Source of the DNA: PVC group bacterium
GTDB lineage: Bacteria; Omnitrophota; Gorgyraeia; B26-G9
NCBI GenBank assembly: GCA_024231215.1
Contig: JAAEQR010000099.1
Location: 114,401-178,400, forward strand
Reading direction: 5' to 3'
Length of the DNA: 64,000 nt
Shown here: positions 1 to 6,706 of the stretch, piece after piece
Layout of the letters: every line of letters starts with the position of its first letter
Position numbering within the stretch: position 1 is the stretch's first letter
Notes under the pieces: generated by a model
Told to the model about the DNA's origin: nothing
Seen by the model: the letters and a program-made list of their open reading frames with translations, nothing else
Databases searched by the model: none
Position numbers and translations under genes: made by a program

Positions 1-1173
1 TTACTTGAGTTGTGGCCGGAAATATTTAAGAATATTATGCTTGCCTTTGGAGAGACTGTATTGCAGGAAGATGCCACAATGGTACGGTATGACCATGCGT
101 TTCCAATTGAATTTATCGGAAGGAAAAAACCCCGCGGAGCCGTTCCACATGATCTTGGGGGTGGTTACGGAGATTTTGCCCCGAATTATTATAAACACCA
201 GAATTCTAGTTTATGGAAAGATTTAAATCCAAAATTTGTAATGATGGCTTATCAATATTACGCGGTTAGCGGCAAGAAAGATAAAGAGTTTTTAGAGAAT
301 ATCTGGCAGCCGGTGTTTGAAGCAATAGAATATATGAAACAGTTTGGAAAAGAAGAAACAGGATATCTTCCGGAACATGGGGCTTTTGCAGATTGGACGT
401 ATGACCGTGTTCCCATAAAAGGCTTTGGGGCTTATACAGGGGGATTGTGGATTGGAGCCTTGGAAGCTGCTTTGGAAATGGCGAAACAACTTAATAAGCC
501 GGAAATGGAGTATGCTTATCAAACGTGGCTTACTCGAGCTAGAGCAGAATATGAAAAATTATGGAATGGTCGTTATTATACCGTAGATGCGCAGACAGAA
601 GGAGTAATTCTAGCGGACCAACTAGCGGCACAGTTAATAGCTGATCATGCGGGATTACCTTCTATTGTTCCGGCAGAAGAAAAAGAAAAACGGATAAAAA
701 GTATTTTAAAGACAATCTATGAAAACAATGTTTTAAAAGCAGCGAAAAAAGCAGGCAATGCGGAACTTCCGCGTGGAGCAGTAAATACATTTCATGAAAC
801 AAAAGGGTTTATTGGCGAGATCGATGATTTATTTGAAAGAATGAATCATGAAGTGTGGACAGGTGTTCAGTACGCGATAATAGATCTTATGCTGCGATAT
901 GGTTTAGAGAAAGAGGGGGCTGAATTAAGCAAGATGATTTATAAGGCGGCAGAGGATTTTGGCGTTACCATAAGATGGCCGGAAGCCTGGATGTACAATT
1001 CTCAGATACGCCCATGCGGAAACGGATATATGCGTTTTGGCGCGGTCTGGTTTCCGATAATTACTGCGTTGCACAAAAATAAAAAGGTTAAAGTTCGATC
1101 GGTAGTAGATATGGGGGGCATCTCAGATGGCGGTAAGGAGAGTCAAGCTTCTTTGGTTGAATCTGCAATTTAA
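1..1173 (+). CDS. GH116-type glucosidase (glucosylceramidase/beta-glucosidase family), C-terminal part
   Basis: The frame is open from the first base, so the gene begins upstream; about 390 residues are present out of the 800-900 usual for the family. Family-like blocks are visible in order: a VPHDLGG segment, WKDLNPKFV, a GAFADWTYD block, an AYTGGLWI block, the DQLAAQ block near local residue 205, HEVWTGVQYA, and the late MRFGAVWF segment. These match the catalytic (alpha/alpha)6 domain of GH116/DUF608 enzymes such as GBA2, which hydrolyse beta-glucosides. No signal peptide can be judged because the N terminus is missing. A glycosyltransferase and a second glycosidase follow on the same strand, suggesting glycan turnover or a glycan-decoration locus. 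The TTG near base 10 could in principle start translation, but the homology-like sequence continues upstream of it. The family call is firm; the substrate is unknown. Confidence 0.8.
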   Translation, partial: LLELWPEIFKNIMLAFGETVLQEDATMVRYDHAFPIEFIGRKKPRGAVPHDLGGGYGDFAPNYYKHQNSSLWKDLNPKFVMMAYQYYAVSGKKDKEFLENIWQPVFEAIEYMKQFGKEETGYLPEHGAFADWTYDRVPIKGFGAYTGGLWIGALEAALEMAKQLNKPEMEYAYQTWLTRARAEYEKLWNGRYYTVDAQTEGVILADQLAAQLIADHAGLPSIVPAEEKEKRIKSILKTIYENNVLKAAKKAGNAELPRGAVNTFHETKGFIGEIDDLFERMNHEVWTGVQYAIIDLMLRYGLEKEGAELSKMIYKAAEDFGVTIRWPEAWMYNSQIRPCGNGYMRFGAVWFPIITALHKNKKVKVRSVVDMGGISDGGKESQASLVESAI

Positions 1174-1189
1174 TAAAGCTAATGTATTT

Positions 1190-1591
1190 CTAATCCATCC
1201 CATAGTTAGCCAGAGGATATGTTCCGCCCCAGGCCTCATTTTGGTTGATCGTAACCGTATCCGTACTTTCCGGACCGCCGTTCCGGGTCCCCGTGACCGT
1301 AAAAGTCATGGTTGCATCATCAGAGGCGATGGTGTAAGTCCAGTCTGCTCCGGAGTTAAAATTTGCTCCGACTTGCCCTTCCAAATTAGCGATAGTGTCG
1401 GTAAAGGACTCATTTTCCACAAACCAGTCTAATTCAGCTTTACGTAATTCTCGCAGGTTTGACAGGGCTAAGGCTATTTTTGAACGTTCTGTTGTTCGGA
1501 CATAGTTGGGAATGGCAAGTGTAACAAGAATCCCGATAACAACAACAGTGATCATGAGTTCTAGCAAAGAAAAACCGGCATTTTTACGCAT
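1190..1591 (-). CDS. Type IV pilin-like protein (prepilin)
   Basis: A 133-residue protein with a textbook class III leader: short basic MRKNAG, then the mature start FSLLELMITV with Glu at mature position +5, followed by a hydrophobic helix of about 20 residues ending in AIPNY. Prepilin peptidase should cut after Gly6. The C-terminal part contains an ADWTYTIAS segment and a TRNGG segment that recur in altered form in the second pilin-like protein at 4240-4680. A strong Shine-Dalgarno (TAAGGAGA, bases 1599-1606 read on the minus strand) sits at good spacing, and a promoter lies at 1641-1669. It runs opposite to its neighbours and is monocistronic, so it is likely a minor pilin or pseudopilin rather than part of an assembly operon. 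No pilus motor or prepilin peptidase gene is in the window. Confidence 0.88.
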   Translation of the reverse strand: MRKNAGFSLLELMITVVVIGILVTLAIPNYVRTTERSKIALALSNLRELRKAELDWFVENESFTDTIANLEGQVGANFNSGADWTYTIASDDATMTFTVTGTRNGGPESTDTVTINQNEAWGGTYPLANYGMD

Positions 1592-1640
1592 AATATAATC
1601 TCCTTAGTTAAAATAAATAATAGCAAGTATCCTCATATTA

Positions 1641-1669
1641 AGTATACCTTTTTTTAATGACTATGACAA
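1641..1669 (-). promoter_or_regulatory. Sigma70-type promoter for the pilin-like gene
   Basis: Read on the minus strand, TTGTCA (1664-1669) is followed after exactly 17 bases by TATACT (1641-1646). Both hexamers are near consensus. The predicted start lies about 40 bases upstream of the pilin ATG at 1591, leaving room for its strong ribosome binding site. Confidence 0.7.
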
Positions 1670-1696
1670 GAATTATGAGCTTGCGGTGCATTTTTT

Positions 1697-1737
1697 GAGA
1701 CTTGCTGAGACTAAAATAGTCTGGCTCCAATAGTCTC
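1697..1737. repeat. Solo REP/RAYT-like palindromic element
   Basis: The stretch holds a nested inverted repeat: an outer GAGACT (1697-1702) with AGTCTC (1732-1737), and an inner perfect hairpin AGACTA-AAA-TAGTCT (1708-1722). Shared words, GAGACTAAAAT and ATAGTCTGGCT, recur on the two sides of the RAYT transposase gene at 30098-30985. It is best read as a non-autonomous copy mobilised by that transposase family. The call depends on short sequence similarity only. Confidence 0.5.
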
Positions 1738-1744
1738 ATTAGAT

Positions 1745-1777
1745 GTCCCCAGATAAATCATTTTTCTTTGAGGGGAC
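1745..1777. repeat. Inverted repeat GTCCCC/GGGGAC upstream of the GT4 gene
   Basis: GTCCCC (1745-1750) pairs with GGGGAC (1772-1777) across a 21-base loop. It sits directly after the REP-like element and directly before the TATAAT box at 1784. It could be the outer edge of the mobile element or an operator. Six base pairs alone are weak evidence. Confidence 0.3.
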
Positions 1778-1783
1778 TTTTGG

Positions 1784-1789
1784 TATAAT
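1784..1789 (+). promoter_or_regulatory. Perfect -10 box for the GT4 glycosyltransferase gene
   Basis: TATAAT lies seven bases before the ATG at 1797, and no Shine-Dalgarno fits between them. A transcript from this box would start at or next to the A of the ATG, suggesting a leaderless mRNA. The -35 region is poor (TTTTTC at 1761-1766). Confidence 0.5.
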
Positions 1790-1796
1790 ACATTGA

Positions 1797-2927
1797 ATGA
1801 AAAAAATAAATATTCTACATATTATAACCAACCTTGAATTAGGCGGAGCGCAGAAAAATGCCTTGGATATTATTGAAGCCTTGGATTCGGCCCGGCACAA
1901 TAAATTTTTTATTAGTGCCGAGCAAGGGTTGTTATGTGAGCGAGCCAAACATTTGTCCGAAGTACAGGTTTATTTCTTGCCGGAACTAAAGCGAAATATT
2001 TCTCTCTGGAAGGATCTTCTTTCGTTAGTAAAAATAATTAGTTATATTAAACGAAATAATATTGAACTAGTGCATACTCATAGTTCAAAGGCTGGCATTG
2101 TGGGGCGTTGGGCTGCAAAGCTAGCGGGAGTTAAGGTGATTATCCATAGTATCCATGGGTGGAGTTTTAATGATTATATGCATCCGATTGTAAAACGTGT
2201 GTATGTGTTTTTAGAAAAAATCACCAGCTGGATCACCACCAGTTTTATTGCGGTTTCAAATAATGATATTAATAAGGGGATCAAACACAATATTGGCCAG
2301 AGAAAACAATATGTGCTTATTCGTTACGGAATGCGACCGCCAGTAGAGGCGTATCAGGAAAAAAAGAAAGAAATGTTGGGTGTGGATGAATCTTTGCCTG
2401 TGGTTGGGATGGTTGCTTGTTTAAAGCCGCAAAAAAGTCCGTTGGATTTTGTACGCATGGCATTGGCATTAAAGAAACAAAATGTTGATGCCGGGTATGT
2501 GTCTGTAGGTGATGGAATATTGCGCAAAGAGACGGAGACTTTAATCGCCAAAGAAAACAGTAGTAAAACCATACAGCTTTTAGGCTGGCGGACAGATGTA
2601 GAAAAAATTATTCCTTTATTTGATGTTGTTGTGCTTACTTCTCTCTGGGAGGGCTTGCCCATCGCTTTATTAGAAGCAATGTCTTGCGCTAAGCCGATCG
2701 TAGCTTATGATACAGATGGTGTAAGGGAGATCGTAAAAGACGGGATAAACGGATTTTTAATCAAGCCGGGGGAGATTAATAGCTTAGCGAATAAAGTAAA
2801 GGTTTTATTACAGGATAAAACCTTGGCTATGCGAATGGGAAATAAAGGCAAAGAATTGTTTGAGGAATCTGGATTTAAAACAGCAGATATGATGCAGAAA
2901 ATAGAAGCATTGTATCAACCAACATAA
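1797..2927 (+). CDS. Family 4 glycosyltransferase (GT-B fold)
   Basis: A 376-residue protein of normal length for GT4. The N-terminal domain opens with NILHIITNLELGGAQK, the usual first strand and glycine-rich loop of the acceptor domain. The C-terminal donor-binding domain carries EGLPIALLEAM, a good EX7E motif with Glu285 and Glu293, followed by GVREIVKDGINGFLI. Such retaining transferases move a sugar from a nucleotide or lipid-linked donor onto a growing glycan at the cytoplasmic face. The start is set by the first ATG; there is no Shine-Dalgarno and a TATAAT box is only seven bases upstream. It is followed 23 bases later by a secreted glycosidase on the same strand. The fold is certain; donor and acceptor are not identifiable. 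Confidence 0.9.
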   Translation: MKKINILHIITNLELGGAQKNALDIIEALDSARHNKFFISAEQGLLCERAKHLSEVQVYFLPELKRNISLWKDLLSLVKIISYIKRNNIELVHTHSSKAGIVGRWAAKLAGVKVIIHSIHGWSFNDYMHPIVKRVYVFLEKITSWITTSFIAVSNNDINKGIKHNIGQRKQYVLIRYGMRPPVEAYQEKKKEMLGVDESLPVVGMVACLKPQKSPLDFVRMALALKKQNVDAGYVSVGDGILRKETETLIAKENSSKTIQLLGWRTDVEKIIPLFDVVVLTSLWEGLPIALLEAMSCAKPIVAYDTDGVREIVKDGINGFLIKPGEINSLANKVKVLLQDKTLAMRMGNKGKELFEESGFKTADMMQKIEALYQPT

Positions 2928-2950
2928 CTTTAAGGTAATGGAGATGTCTT

Positions 2951-4234
2951 ATGACTAAAGTTTTGCAATACATCAGCGTTGGCATAATTGTATTGTTCAG
3001 CAGTATTAATATATATGCAGCAGAAGTGAAGATTGTTGGGGGAAAGGGCAGCTGGGAGCTTTTGGTGGATGGAAAGCCGTTTTATATAAATGGGGCGGGG
3101 TGTGGTTATGCTAAGGGAGAAAACGGGGAAGATTATTTTAAGCTGGCAAAAGATATGGGTGTTAATTGTGTCCGGACTTGGGGAGAAGGTCAAGGCACGA
3201 AAGAATATCTAGATCAAGCCTTGCAATACGGGCTTATGGTTGATGCCGGGATATGGTTAAATTGGCCGGTTCCGGAAAAAGATATTAGTTATATTGGGGA
3301 AACAGCCTATAAAGATGAGATTTGGAATAAGGCTATAAATTATGTGGAAACGTTTAAAGATCATCCGGCAATACTGATGTGGAATGCGGGCAATGAGGTT
3401 TTGATGTTTTCACAATCAGAAGATGAAAAAATTGCTTTTTGTGAATTTTTGGAAAAACTTATTCAGGAAATACATCGCATTGATCCATCTCATCCAGTGA
3501 TTTATGCGGCGGCGGGGCATTTAAACATAGAATATTTAAGAGACTATGTGCCGAGCTTGGATGTTGTGGGCATGAATTCTTATTGCACAATACGCATGAT
3601 TCATGGGAGCTGGGATATTTTAAAAGTAAACAAGCCGTATAGTATAACAGAGTATGGGCCGCATTTACCTTGTGATAGTCGCAAGGATAAATATGGCAGA
3701 GCAAAAGAGTTGGGAGATTATCAAAAGGCAATCATATATCGGAATTATGCGAAACAAATAAAAAGTTTTAAGGGGGATAATTTAGGAGGTTTTGTTTTCT
3801 ATTTAGGAGATACCACCCAGGAAAGCATGACCTGGTGGAATATTGTTGAGGGAAATTTCAAAAGACAGTCTTACTGGACAATGTATAAGGTATATACAGG
3901 TAAATCCGCGCCGTATTCAGCTCCGTACATAAGTCGGTTGGTTTTAAGTAAGGTCCAGGGCATATCTCCCGGTGAAGTCATTGAGGTTAGCGTTCAAATG
4001 AGGGAGCAAGAGCGAAAAGATTTGTCTTATGAATATCGTTTAAGCACAACAATTGAAGGGATCTTACAGCATCGGGTTAATGAGTATATTGATATTAAAG
4101 TAATCGGAAAAGGCGGAAAAGTTAAAATTGAAATGCCGCAACAAGAAGGGGTTTACCGGTTGTACTGTTTTGTTAAAGATACAAACGGGAATGTGTCGAG
4201 CCTAAATCAAACAATCGGGATAGAATCCGACTAG
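2951..4234 (+). CDS. Secreted clan GH-A glycoside hydrolase (GH2/GH5-like TIM barrel)
   Basis: A 427-residue protein with an N-terminal signal peptide (hydrophobic stretch to residue 22, likely cut after IYA). A beta-strand lead with LLVDGKPFYINGAG resembles the entry into the GH2 catalytic barrel. The barrel follows with GVNCVRTWGEG, then WNAGNEVLMF, where Glu149 after Asn is the expected acid/base, and ITEYGP, where Glu234 is the expected nucleophile. Residues after about 320 look like a beta-sandwich accessory domain. There is no N-terminal GH2 sugar-binding domain. The Shine-Dalgarno GGAG at 2940-2943 supports this ATG. It probably acts in the periplasm or outside the cell on a beta-linked glycan; specificity cannot be read from sequence alone. 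Confidence 0.82.
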   Translation: MTKVLQYISVGIIVLFSSINIYAAEVKIVGGKGSWELLVDGKPFYINGAGCGYAKGENGEDYFKLAKDMGVNCVRTWGEGQGTKEYLDQALQYGLMVDAGIWLNWPVPEKDISYIGETAYKDEIWNKAINYVETFKDHPAILMWNAGNEVLMFSQSEDEKIAFCEFLEKLIQEIHRIDPSHPVIYAAAGHLNIEYLRDYVPSLDVVGMNSYCTIRMIHGSWDILKVNKPYSITEYGPHLPCDSRKDKYGRAKELGDYQKAIIYRNYAKQIKSFKGDNLGGFVFYLGDTTQESMTWWNIVEGNFKRQSYWTMYKVYTGKSAPYSAPYISRLVLSKVQGISPGEVIEVSVQMREQERKDLSYEYRLSTTIEGILQHRVNEYIDIKVIGKGGKVKIEMPQQEGVYRLYCFVKDTNGNVSSLNQTIGIESD

Positions 4235-4239
4235 CCAGA

Positions 4240-4680
4240 TCACGGCGGGTATTGTGTTGGATTGTCGCCGGTATCAAAAAAACTTACGGTATTATCCTGT
4301 TCTAGTTCCACGTAATAATTTATAAGCCTACCACTGTTTCTCGTAGCGCGGATAGTAAACGCAGGGCGCCCGTCAGCATCAGCTCCGAGGGCTGGAACCG
4401 TGTATGTCCAATCTCCGTCATTGGCCGGGAATATCGCGCAGGTTTGCAGGTTTGCAATACTGTTTGTGTATTGTTCGTTGTCCGTGGCCCAGACCCCCTC
4501 TGCGGTGGCAATTACTCTCAATGTTTCCAGAGCTTTAGCGCCCATCGATTTTTCATAATTATCTCCATAGAAAGGGACCGCGATGAATATCAAAGTGGCG
4601 ATGATCAGACAGATAATCAGAATTTCAATCAGGGAAAATCCGGAACAAAACTGAGTTTTTTTAGCCATAAAATATTTCAT
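4240..4680 (-). CDS. Type IV pilin-like protein, second copy
   Basis: The mature part starts GFSLIEILIICLIIATLIF, with Phe at +1 and Glu at +5, followed by VPFYGDNY, a normal pilin N-terminal helix. The leader is longer than usual: MKYFMAKKTQFCSG if the ATG at 4680 is used, or MAKKTQFCSG from 4668. No good Shine-Dalgarno decides between them, and an upstream in-frame ATG at 4716 is less likely. The C-terminal half contains DGDWTYTV and a TRNSG segment that parallel the first pilin-like protein. It ends five bases from the convergent glycosidase gene and has its own promoter facing the MarR-TolC promoter. Likely a minor pilin or pseudopilin of a system encoded elsewhere. Confidence 0.83.
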   Translation of the reverse strand: MKYFMAKKTQFCSGFSLIEILIICLIIATLIFIAVPFYGDNYEKSMGAKALETLRVIATAEGVWATDNEQYTNSIANLQTCAIFPANDGDWTYTVPALGADADGRPAFTIRATRNSGRLINYYVELEQDNTVSFFDTGDNPTQYPP

Positions 4681-4688
4681 AATAATAT

Positions 4689-4716
4689 AATATAATGAAT
4701 TTGCGCGAAAAAGCAA
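4689..4716 (-). promoter_or_regulatory. Candidate promoter of the second pilin-like gene
   Basis: Read on the minus strand, TTGCTT (4711-4716) and TATATT (4689-4694) are 16 bases apart. The -35 lies inside the palindrome at 4714-4731 that also covers the -35 of the divergent MarR-TolC promoter. Confidence 0.4.
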
Positions 4717-4731
4717 GGTTTAAAAACCTTG
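4714..4731. promoter_or_regulatory. Palindrome overlapping two divergent -35 boxes
   Basis: CAAGGTTT (4714-4721) and AAACCTTG (4724-4731) form a perfect 8-bp inverted repeat around AA. It overlaps the -35 regions of both the leftward pilin promoter and the rightward efflux promoter. It could be an operator, or a bidirectional terminator without a T tract; an operator fits the position better. Confidence 0.35.
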
Positions 4732-4757
4732 ACAGCTGTTGCGCTAGCTGATATACT
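4729..4757 (+). promoter_or_regulatory. Strong sigma70-type promoter of the MarR-TolC-RND locus
   Basis: TTGACA (4729-4734), 17 bases, TATACT (4752-4757): a near-consensus promoter. The predicted start near 4764 leaves a leader of about 50 bases before the ATG at 4815, containing the palindrome at 4772-4786. Confidence 0.8.
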
Positions 4758-4771
4758 TAATGTTAGGAATA

Positions 4772-4786
4772 GTTAACCAGGTTAAC
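4772..4786. promoter_or_regulatory. MarR-type operator palindrome
   Basis: GTTAACC-A-GGTTAAC is a perfect 15-bp inverted repeat lying just downstream of the predicted transcription start and upstream of a gene whose first domain is MarR. Size, symmetry and position match autoregulatory operators of MarR family repressors, which bind such sites as dimers. Binding by this particular protein is inferred. Confidence 0.6.
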
Positions 4787-4814
4787 AATAAGCCACATTA
4801 AGGATGTTGTTTTT

Positions 4815-6698
4815 ATGAAAAATATGTCGGTTGAACAATTTGCCAGAGAAATAACCGAGTTGATGCCTCAGGTGTTCAGAGGGATGATGCGTCGGGAAAC
4901 ACATGCTGTAGCCAAAGGACAAATAACGGCTCCGCAGTTTTTTGTATTATATATGCTTTGTTGTCAGGGGCCGCAAAAGATGAGTTTGCTTGCCTCGGAA
5001 GTTGGGGTTAGTTTGCCGGCAATGACCGGATTGGTCAACCGCCTGCATAAAATGGGGATGGTCAAGCGGATTCATAGCAAAGAAGATCGGCGGGTTATAA
5101 CCATCGAACTTACGAATAAGGGTAAAAATATAGTTAAAAGTGTGCGGGATCAAAAAATGAAAATGGCAGCAGAATTATACACAAAGCTTACGAAAAAAGA
5201 CAGGCAGGATTATTTGCGGGTATTAAATAAGATGAAGAAGATTTTTTTAGCCGGAATAACGATGTGTTTGTTTATGAATCAGGTTGTTTTTGGCCAGGGG
5301 GCAGATCAAAAGCGGGTTGATCTTTCTTTAAAAGATGTAAGCCGGATTGCCCTAGAGAATAACCTGGATATTCAAAGCGCTAAGTACGATGCGTATATCC
5401 GCCGCACAGATCTTTCGAAAGATACGTCTTTATTTGATACCGTGCTTACAGCGAGTGGTTCGTACGCCAATGATCAGAAAAAAACCGCAAGCGCTTTTAG
5501 CGGAACCAAAAACATTCTTACCGATTACTCCGTGGGTATTGAAAAAACAATTCCCAGCGGAGCAATCTTAGGGGTTGATTTACAAGATCAGCGAGCGTCG
5601 ACTAATTCAGCGTTTGCCACAATTAATCCTAGCCATGATGCCTCTATAAAATTTTCCATAACACAACCCTTGGGCCGCAATTTCTTTGGATTAATTGATC
5701 GGGGGAATATAAAGGTTACTAAAATAGAGATTGAAAACAGTGATCACACGGCCCTAGACAGGATAGAACAGTCTTTATCTGCCAGCCAGAATGCTTATTG
5801 GCAACTAATGCTTAGATATGCCCAGGTGCGCATAGAGGGTGAAATGCTGGATAAGGCTCAGGAGTTATATGATATATTTAAGGAAAAAAGTGAAAATGGT
5901 TTAATAGAAGATGCGGAATTGTTTGCTGCAGAGGCTAATGTTGTTGGTTGTAAGGCAAGGCTGCAAACTGCGGAAACTAATGCGCGCCTGGCAAATAATG
6001 CGCTTTTACTTTTGTTGTATGAGGAAGATTCAAGTCTGATGATCGTGCCGCAGGATGTTTTTAATGCGCAATTTCAAAATAGTTCTTTGGAGGCGGGTTT
6101 AAGTCGGGCAATTGTAACCAGAAGAGATTATAAGCAGGCAAAAAAGAGTGTGGAAGCTAAGAACATATCGCTAAGCATGAAAGAGAATAATCTTTGGCCG
6201 CAAATTGATTTGCAGGCGTCATTTTTACATAACGGGCTGGAAGTTTCCCAGAAAAATGCCTGGGACAATATTACTGCAGAAGATAATCCGGAATTGTATG
6301 CCGGGATTTTGGTTAGGTTTCCGCTAGAAAACACATATGCTAAAGGGGAAAGGGAAAAAGCACAACTGGAAAAGGCAAAGGCTTTGCTTGGCTTAAAGCA
6401 GGTGGAGCATAAAATATTGATAGATATAAATGATAAACTAAATGCCTTAAATAACGCAAAAGAACAAATAGGGTTTAATGATCGCATTGTTGTTTTGCAG
6501 GAGAAAAAACTAGAGTTTGAAGAGATGCGGTTTGCTTCCGGCAGATCGAGCAGTGACACATTAATTCGGTACCAGGAAGATTTATTGCAGGCGAAATTAG
6601 GCCTGGCTAATGCACGTTGTGCTTATCAATCTGCTTTGATCCAGTGGAAGGTCGCCCAGAATATTTTGTTGGATGAATATTGGGAAGGGGAATTGTAA
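4815..6698 (+). CDS. MarR regulator read through in frame into a TolC-family outer-membrane efflux protein
   Basis: The single frame gives 627 residues. Residues 1-145 are a complete MarR winged-helix protein: ITAPQFFVLYML, the recognition helix region SLPAMTGLVNRL, and the wing KEDRRVITIELTNKG. Without any stop, residue 140 starts MKKIFLAGITMCLF, a normal Sec signal peptide ending near VVFGQG, and residues 163-627 form a TolC/OEP protein with two long helical repeats and the alternating strands between them. The ATG at 5232 could start the TolC part separately; its Shine-Dalgarno is weak. A DNA-binding domain at the N terminus of an outer-membrane protein makes no sense as one folded product. 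Internal initiation or signal-peptidase cleavage is therefore likely, and a lost stop codon or base-call error cannot be excluded. An RND pump gene follows within nine bases. Confidence 0.85.
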   Translation: MKNMSVEQFAREITELMPQVFRGMMRRETHAVAKGQITAPQFFVLYMLCCQGPQKMSLLASEVGVSLPAMTGLVNRLHKMGMVKRIHSKEDRRVITIELTNKGKNIVKSVRDQKMKMAAELYTKLTKKDRQDYLRVLNKMKKIFLAGITMCLFMNQVVFGQGADQKRVDLSLKDVSRIALENNLDIQSAKYDAYIRRTDLSKDTSLFDTVLTASGSYANDQKKTASAFSGTKNILTDYSVGIEKTIPSGAILGVDLQDQRASTNSAFATINPSHDASIKFSITQPLGRNFFGLIDRGNIKVTKIEIENSDHTALDRIEQSLSASQNAYWQLMLRYAQVRIEGEMLDKAQELYDIFKEKSENGLIEDAELFAAEANVVGCKARLQTAETNARLANNALLLLLYEEDSSLMIVPQDVFNAQFQNSSLEAGLSRAIVTRRDYKQAKKSVEAKNISLSMKENNLWPQIDLQASFLHNGLEVSQKNAWDNITAEDNPELYAGILVRFPLENTYAKGEREKAQLEKAKALLGLKQVEHKILIDINDKLNALNNAKEQIGFNDRIVVLQEKKLEFEEMRFASGRSSSDTLIRYQEDLLQAKLGLANARCAYQSALIQWKVAQNILLDEYWEGEL

Positions 6699-6706
6699 AA
6701 AATAAA

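Noticed and set aside
1127-1432. Plus-strand frame over the first pilin-like gene
   Set aside because: It lies opposite a well supported pilin with leader, promoter and Shine-Dalgarno, and has no recognisable domain.
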